Shown here: positions 61,299 through 64,000 of the stretch, one piece after another
How the letters are laid out: every line of letters begins with the position of its first letter
Numbering within the stretch: the first letter of the stretch is position 1
NCBI RefSeq assembly: GCF_016864575.1
Contig: NZ_CP044125.1
Span: 372,001-436,000 of the forward strand
Length of the DNA stretch: 64,000 bases
Reading direction: 5' to 3'
Source: Rhizobium sp. BG4
GTDB taxonomy: Bacteria > Pseudomonadota > Alphaproteobacteria > Rhizobiales > Rhizobiaceae
Notes under the pieces: model-generated
Seen by the model: only the letters and a program-made list of their open reading frames with translations
Database searches by the model: none
Told to the model about the DNA's origin: nothing
Translations under genes and position numbers: made by a program

Positions 61299-61520
61299 TC
61301 AGTGCTTGCGCAGCGGCACGACCTCGGCCAGCCGCGGATGCAGAGCACCTTCGGTGATCGCCCTGCCGCTGAGTTCGATGAGATATTCCCCGGCAAGCTC
61401 CGTCAGCGCTATCGCGACATCGCCTTCTGCCCATCCGGCCCTGACAGCCTCGTCCGTCAGCGCCTGAAACGCCTCGACAAGCCGCTCCCGCGAACCGTCC
61501 ATCATCCTGCGACCGGTCAT
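61299..61520 (-). CDS. small hypothetical protein
   Basis: A 73-residue protein starting at ATG 61520 with GGAGGG 6 bases upstream. RLVEAFQALTDEAVRAGWAEGDVAIALTELAGEYLIEL suggests a short helical domain. No family is recognised with confidence. It converges with the DUF982 gene, with 16 bases between them. Confidence 0.6.
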   Translation of the reverse strand: MTGRRMMDGSRERLVEAFQALTDEAVRAGWAEGDVAIALTELAGEYLIELSGRAITEGALHPRLAEVVPLRKH

Positions 61521-61876
61521 TGCTGTCCCTCCGCTGCGCCATCTGGCGTTTCGTCAGGATACGTGCGGTAGCGGCGAAAAGACGAGAACTATTCACAAAA
61601 GGTAGCGGCCAATTTTGGTGGGGTCGAGCGGACGCGCGTAGACGTGAAGCGTCCAGGCTGAGGGTCACCTAGTGAGACCTAGGTGGAAATTCTTGCTTTG
61701 CTCTGTTTTCCGTTGGGTCATCCCTGGCCCCAGGGATAGAGCGGCTTTAACCCGCCAATCCGTAGCAACGTAGCAGCGCTAGAAAACGTGTTGAAGAACT
61801 AGAAGCTAGAGTTGCAAGACTCGGCGACTAAGATCACCTTTTCCATGTAATATTTTGCGACGTGTAGGGAACGGAC
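61521..61876. other. intergenic region with two palindromes
   Basis: A 356-base stretch, AT-richer from about 61600. CACCTAG-N6-CTAGGTG lies at 61666-61685, and the perfect 18-bp palindrome ATCCCTGG-CC-CCAGGGAT lies at 61720-61737. They could be operators or structured RNA before the HEPN gene. No protein gene is seen. Confidence 0.5.
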
Positions 61877-62650
61877 ATGGCGTCGAATTTCGAAAGATAC
61901 GAGAAAGATATTGAGCGCTTGGGGAAGTTTGGCGCGAAGCTTACCATGAGCCTCCAAAAGCTGACGCGCCCAAAAGATCCCGTCATACATGACTTCGCGC
62001 CTGAAGAGGTTGAGAACCTGCCGGACTTTGGTGCCAATTATCAAGCTTGGTATTCGGAGTCCTTAGCGTTGGTGAAGCAACTCATCCCCGAGCGCGAAGA
62101 CGACTTCCGTAGCTACTACCAGCATAAAGGACAGCGCTCCACCATCATGTGGGCGAACTATACGATTAGCGATGCCCTGCGCGGTGTTCAAACCCATGCC
62201 GGGGTTACCCCTGCCGCCGCAATCCCAGCCATGTTCCAACAATTCAATATTATCAACGGTCTTCGGAATAGGTTCAGATCGTCACTGTATGACATAAGGA
62301 CGCTTGTCCACGCCGACGTACTAGATGACGAACTGCACGCCGCCGAAGTGCTGAACACAAGCGGCTTTGTACGCGGCGCAGGCGCGGTTGCTGGTGTGGT
62401 TTTGGAAGGCCACCTTGGGGCGGTTTGTGCTCGTCACGGCTTGGCGATCAAGAAAAAGCATCCCACTATTTCAGACTTTTACCAAGCTTTGAAAGACGCT
62501 AGCGTTATCGATCTCGTGCAGTGGCGTTTCATCCAACACCTCGCGGATATTCGCAACAAATGCGATCACAAGGCGCCGACGGACCCGACAGCTACAGAAG
62601 TTGCAGAGTTGATCGAGGGCGTTCGCAAGATCACCAAGACAGTTATGTAG
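61877..62650 (+). CDS. hypothetical protein with C-terminal HEPN-type motif
   Basis: A 257-residue soluble protein with AGGGA before its ATG. I do not recognise the full-length family. The final helical region contains [19 protein letters not shown], where R226-N-K-C-D-H231 fits the Rx4-6H catalytic motif of HEPN ribonucleases. Upstream, [20 protein letters not shown] and [19 protein letters not shown] are consistent with the helical HEPN bundle. Base composition is less GC-rich than the neighbours and it lies next to a tRNA gene, both signs of transfer. A defence or toxin role is an inference. Confidence 0.65.
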   Translation: MASNFERYEKDIERLGKFGAKLTMSLQKLTRPKDPVIHDFAPEEVENLPDFGANYQAWYSESLALVKQLIPEREDDFRSYYQHKGQRSTIMWANYTISDALRGVQTHAGVTPAAAIPAMFQQFNIINGLRNRFRSSLYDIRTLVHADVLDDELHAAEVLNTSGFVRGAGAVAGVVLEGHLGAVCARHGLAIKKKHPTISDFYQALKDASVIDLVQWRFIQHLADIRNKCDHKAPTDPTATEVAELIEGVRKITKTVM

Positions 62651-62830
62651 ATCGGGATTGCAGTGGACTGATAAGGAAGGGATTACGTGTTTCTTGGGCC
62701 CATTCCGCGACCGGGCAGGAATTGGCTTCATTGAGTGGCAAGAAAAAATCGTGAGCTTTCCGTGCTCTTTTGTGGATCTTTTATCCTTTTCGTTCTCCTC
62801 TAGGCCATCTCGGCCCTTGGGGGAGAGAAC

Positions 62831-62857
62831 GAAAACCCTTGGTGTTCAAGGGTTTAA
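62831..62857 (-). terminator. terminator of tRNA-Pro
   Basis: On the minus strand AAACCCTTG pairs with CAAGGGTTT around a 5-base loop, followed by TTCGTT. It begins 2 bases after the tRNA 3' end. Confidence 0.8.
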
Positions 62858-62858
62858 A

Positions 62859-62935
<77 letters not shown>

Positions 62936-63025
62936 ACCTGCCTAAACGGCTTGCATCGTTTAGTTTTTCGACGGCTTGAATGCAAGCGGAAAAAGGATCT
63001 ATCCGCTCAAAAAGCCGACAGTTGA

Positions 63026-63688
63026 TTACGCCCTGGCGATCGAGACGGCGCCGGGCTTGGTTTCGACGCGGAAATCCGTGTAGCCGTCGGTTTCGGCGTG
63101 AGGTGTTTCGAAGGGCGTTGCGTGGGTCGTGGTGATGACGACGACGTCGGCGCCGGCGGCTTCACCGGCGAGAATGCCGGCGACGGCATCTTCGAAGACG
63201 AGGCAACGGGCCGGATCGACGCCGAGGCGCTTGGCGCCGAGGATGTAGCATTCCGGGCTCGGCTTGCCCGCCGAGACTTCCTCGCCTGTTACCATGACCT
63301 TCGGCAGCGGAATGCCGGCCGCCTTCAGGCGCTTGAAGGCGAGTTCGGCGGGGGCCGAGGTGACGATCGCCCAACGGTCGTCCGGCAGGCTCTTGACGAA
63401 ATCGATGGCGCCGGGGATTTCGATGATGCCCTCGACATCCTCCATCTCGGCGTCGAGCAGCAGCTTTGCCTCATGGAAGGGATCGACGCCCGGCAGGCCG
63501 AGATTGCGGACGGTATCGGAGGCGCGAACGCCGTGCACGGTCTTCATGAACACCTCCGGCTCAAGGCCGTGGCGCTTTGCCCAGTCGCCCCAGACGCGCT
63601 CCACGACGGCGATCGAGTTCACCAGCGTGCCGTCCATGTCGAAGAGGAAAGCGTCGTAGTCTTTGCCGAAGATATTGGAGTTGGGCAC
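63026..63688 (-). CDS. HAD-superfamily sugar-phosphate phosphatase
   Basis: A 220-residue HAD-IA phosphatase starting at GTG 63688, with AAGGA 7 bases upstream. Motif I is FLFDMDGTLVNS, with the nucleophilic Asp and the second Asp. Motif II is WAIVTSAPAEL, motif III has the lysine in GEEVSAGKPSPECY and motif IV is CLVFEDAVAGILAG. HGVRASDTVRNLG in the cap region resembles glycerol-3-phosphate or 2-deoxyglucose-6-phosphate phosphatases. The substrate is uncertain. It lies downstream of the hydroxyproline epimerase gene on the same strand. Confidence 0.9.
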   Translation of the reverse strand: MPNSNIFGKDYDAFLFDMDGTLVNSIAVVERVWGDWAKRHGLEPEVFMKTVHGVRASDTVRNLGLPGVDPFHEAKLLLDAEMEDVEGIIEIPGAIDFVKSLPDDRWAIVTSAPAELAFKRLKAAGIPLPKVMVTGEEVSAGKPSPECYILGAKRLGVDPARCLVFEDAVAGILAGEAAGADVVVITTTHATPFETPHAETDGYTDFRVETKPGAVSIARA

Positions 63689-63733
63689 TGCGTATTCCTT
63701 GTCTGCTAGGTGATTGGCGGGCGATGGCCGGGT

Positions 63734-64000
63734 TCAACCGGTCTGCTTTTCCATCGGCCAGGTGTCCGAGAGGCGGTAGCCCGCGGGATAGGGGTCGGAG
63801 GGATCGAGCATCAGCTGCTGCGTTCCCGTCACCCAGGCGCGGCCGGAAATGATCGGCACAATGCCCGGATTGCCGCCGATATCGGCTTCGGAATCGATCG
63901 AGCAATGGAACTCGGAGCCGATGATCGAGCGGCCGGTGAACCTGTCGCCGACCTTCATCTGGCCCCTCGCATGCAGGACGGCCATGCGCGCCGAGCAGCC
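63734..64000 (-). CDS. 4-hydroxyproline 2-epimerase (proline racemase family), C-terminal part
   Basis: This gene enters from the right edge; 88 codons are visible. They begin [15 protein letters not shown], just after the position of the second catalytic cysteine loop of the family. [20 protein letters not shown] and [20 protein letters not shown] are typical of the C-terminal domain. The enzyme interconverts trans-4-hydroxy-L-proline and cis-4-hydroxy-D-proline. The exact specificity (hydroxyproline or proline) depends on residues outside the window. Confidence 0.85.
   Translation of the reverse strand, partial: GCSARMAVLHARGQMKVGDRFTGRSIIGSEFHCSIDSEADIGGNPGIVPIISGRAWVTGTQQLMLDPSDPYPAGYRLSDTWPMEKQTG

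Overview
The window looks like a chromosomal segment of a Rhizobium of the R. leguminosarum/R. etli type. The evidence is high GC content, the hupB-lon-clpX-clpP block, an FMN-riboswitch-controlled ribN, alphaproteobacterial ArgC, DUF1194, DUF2842 and DUF982 proteins, a rhizobial exopolysaccharide cluster, a rhizobial intergenic palindromic repeat and PHO-box, LexA-box and RpoH-type sites of the alphaproteobacterial kind. No replication or plasmid functions are visible.

Layout. 1-6.7 kb: the 5' end of a KpsM-like polysaccharide export permease, a SAM methyltransferase, a cupin, a DUF3833 protein, an aldo/keto reductase, a periplasmic phytase-like esterase, and the riboflavin importer gene ribN behind an FMN riboswitch. 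7-15 kb: a chemoreceptor flanked by two identical 40-bp terminator repeats, then hupB, lon, clpX and clpP, with heat-shock-like promoters before lon and clpP. 15-24 kb: a diguanylate cyclase, a cytochrome P450, a DUF1194 protein, pstSCAB behind a three-repeat PHO box, and a divergent SDR/MarR pair. 24-31 kb: small metabolic and transport genes, a SARP-like regulator, a methyltransferase, and a TetR/TetX-like monooxygenase pair with palindromic operators.

31.3-36.9 kb is the most unusual region. It is less GC-rich and carries a tightly packed minus-strand Tn7-like operon (small ORF, tnsA, tnsB, tnsC). TnsA has lost its nuclease residues. tnsB is split by one in-frame TGA just after its intact DDE domain. 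No TniQ/TnsD/TnsE target selector is present. A GTTC-N7-GTTC LexA box overlaps the best upstream promoter. About 1.3 kb of non-coding DNA follows, with hairpins, a direct repeat and a CtrA-like site.

37-51.8 kb: metY, a CoA-binding protein, an EamA transporter, two toxin-antitoxin pairs, an enoyl-CoA hydratase, a PaaI thioesterase, rplM-rpsI, a VOC protein, a CmlA/FloR-like exporter, a tandemly duplicated monooxygenase-like gene, agmatinase, argC, a TauE permease, DoxX, ctaA and DUF2842. 51.9-60.1 kb: an exopolysaccharide cluster (BcsL/CelD-like acyltransferase, Wzz-type protein, outer-membrane export lipoprotein, glycosyltransferase, initiating glycosylphosphotransferase, polymerase/ligase). 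60.1-64 kb: small genes including a 49-residue membrane protein, an orphan HEPN-motif protein next to tRNA-Pro(GGG), a HAD phosphatase and the 3' part of a 4-hydroxyproline epimerase gene.

All identifications come from reading sequence motifs. No database search was run, and start codons were chosen from ribosome-binding sites, overlaps and family lengths.
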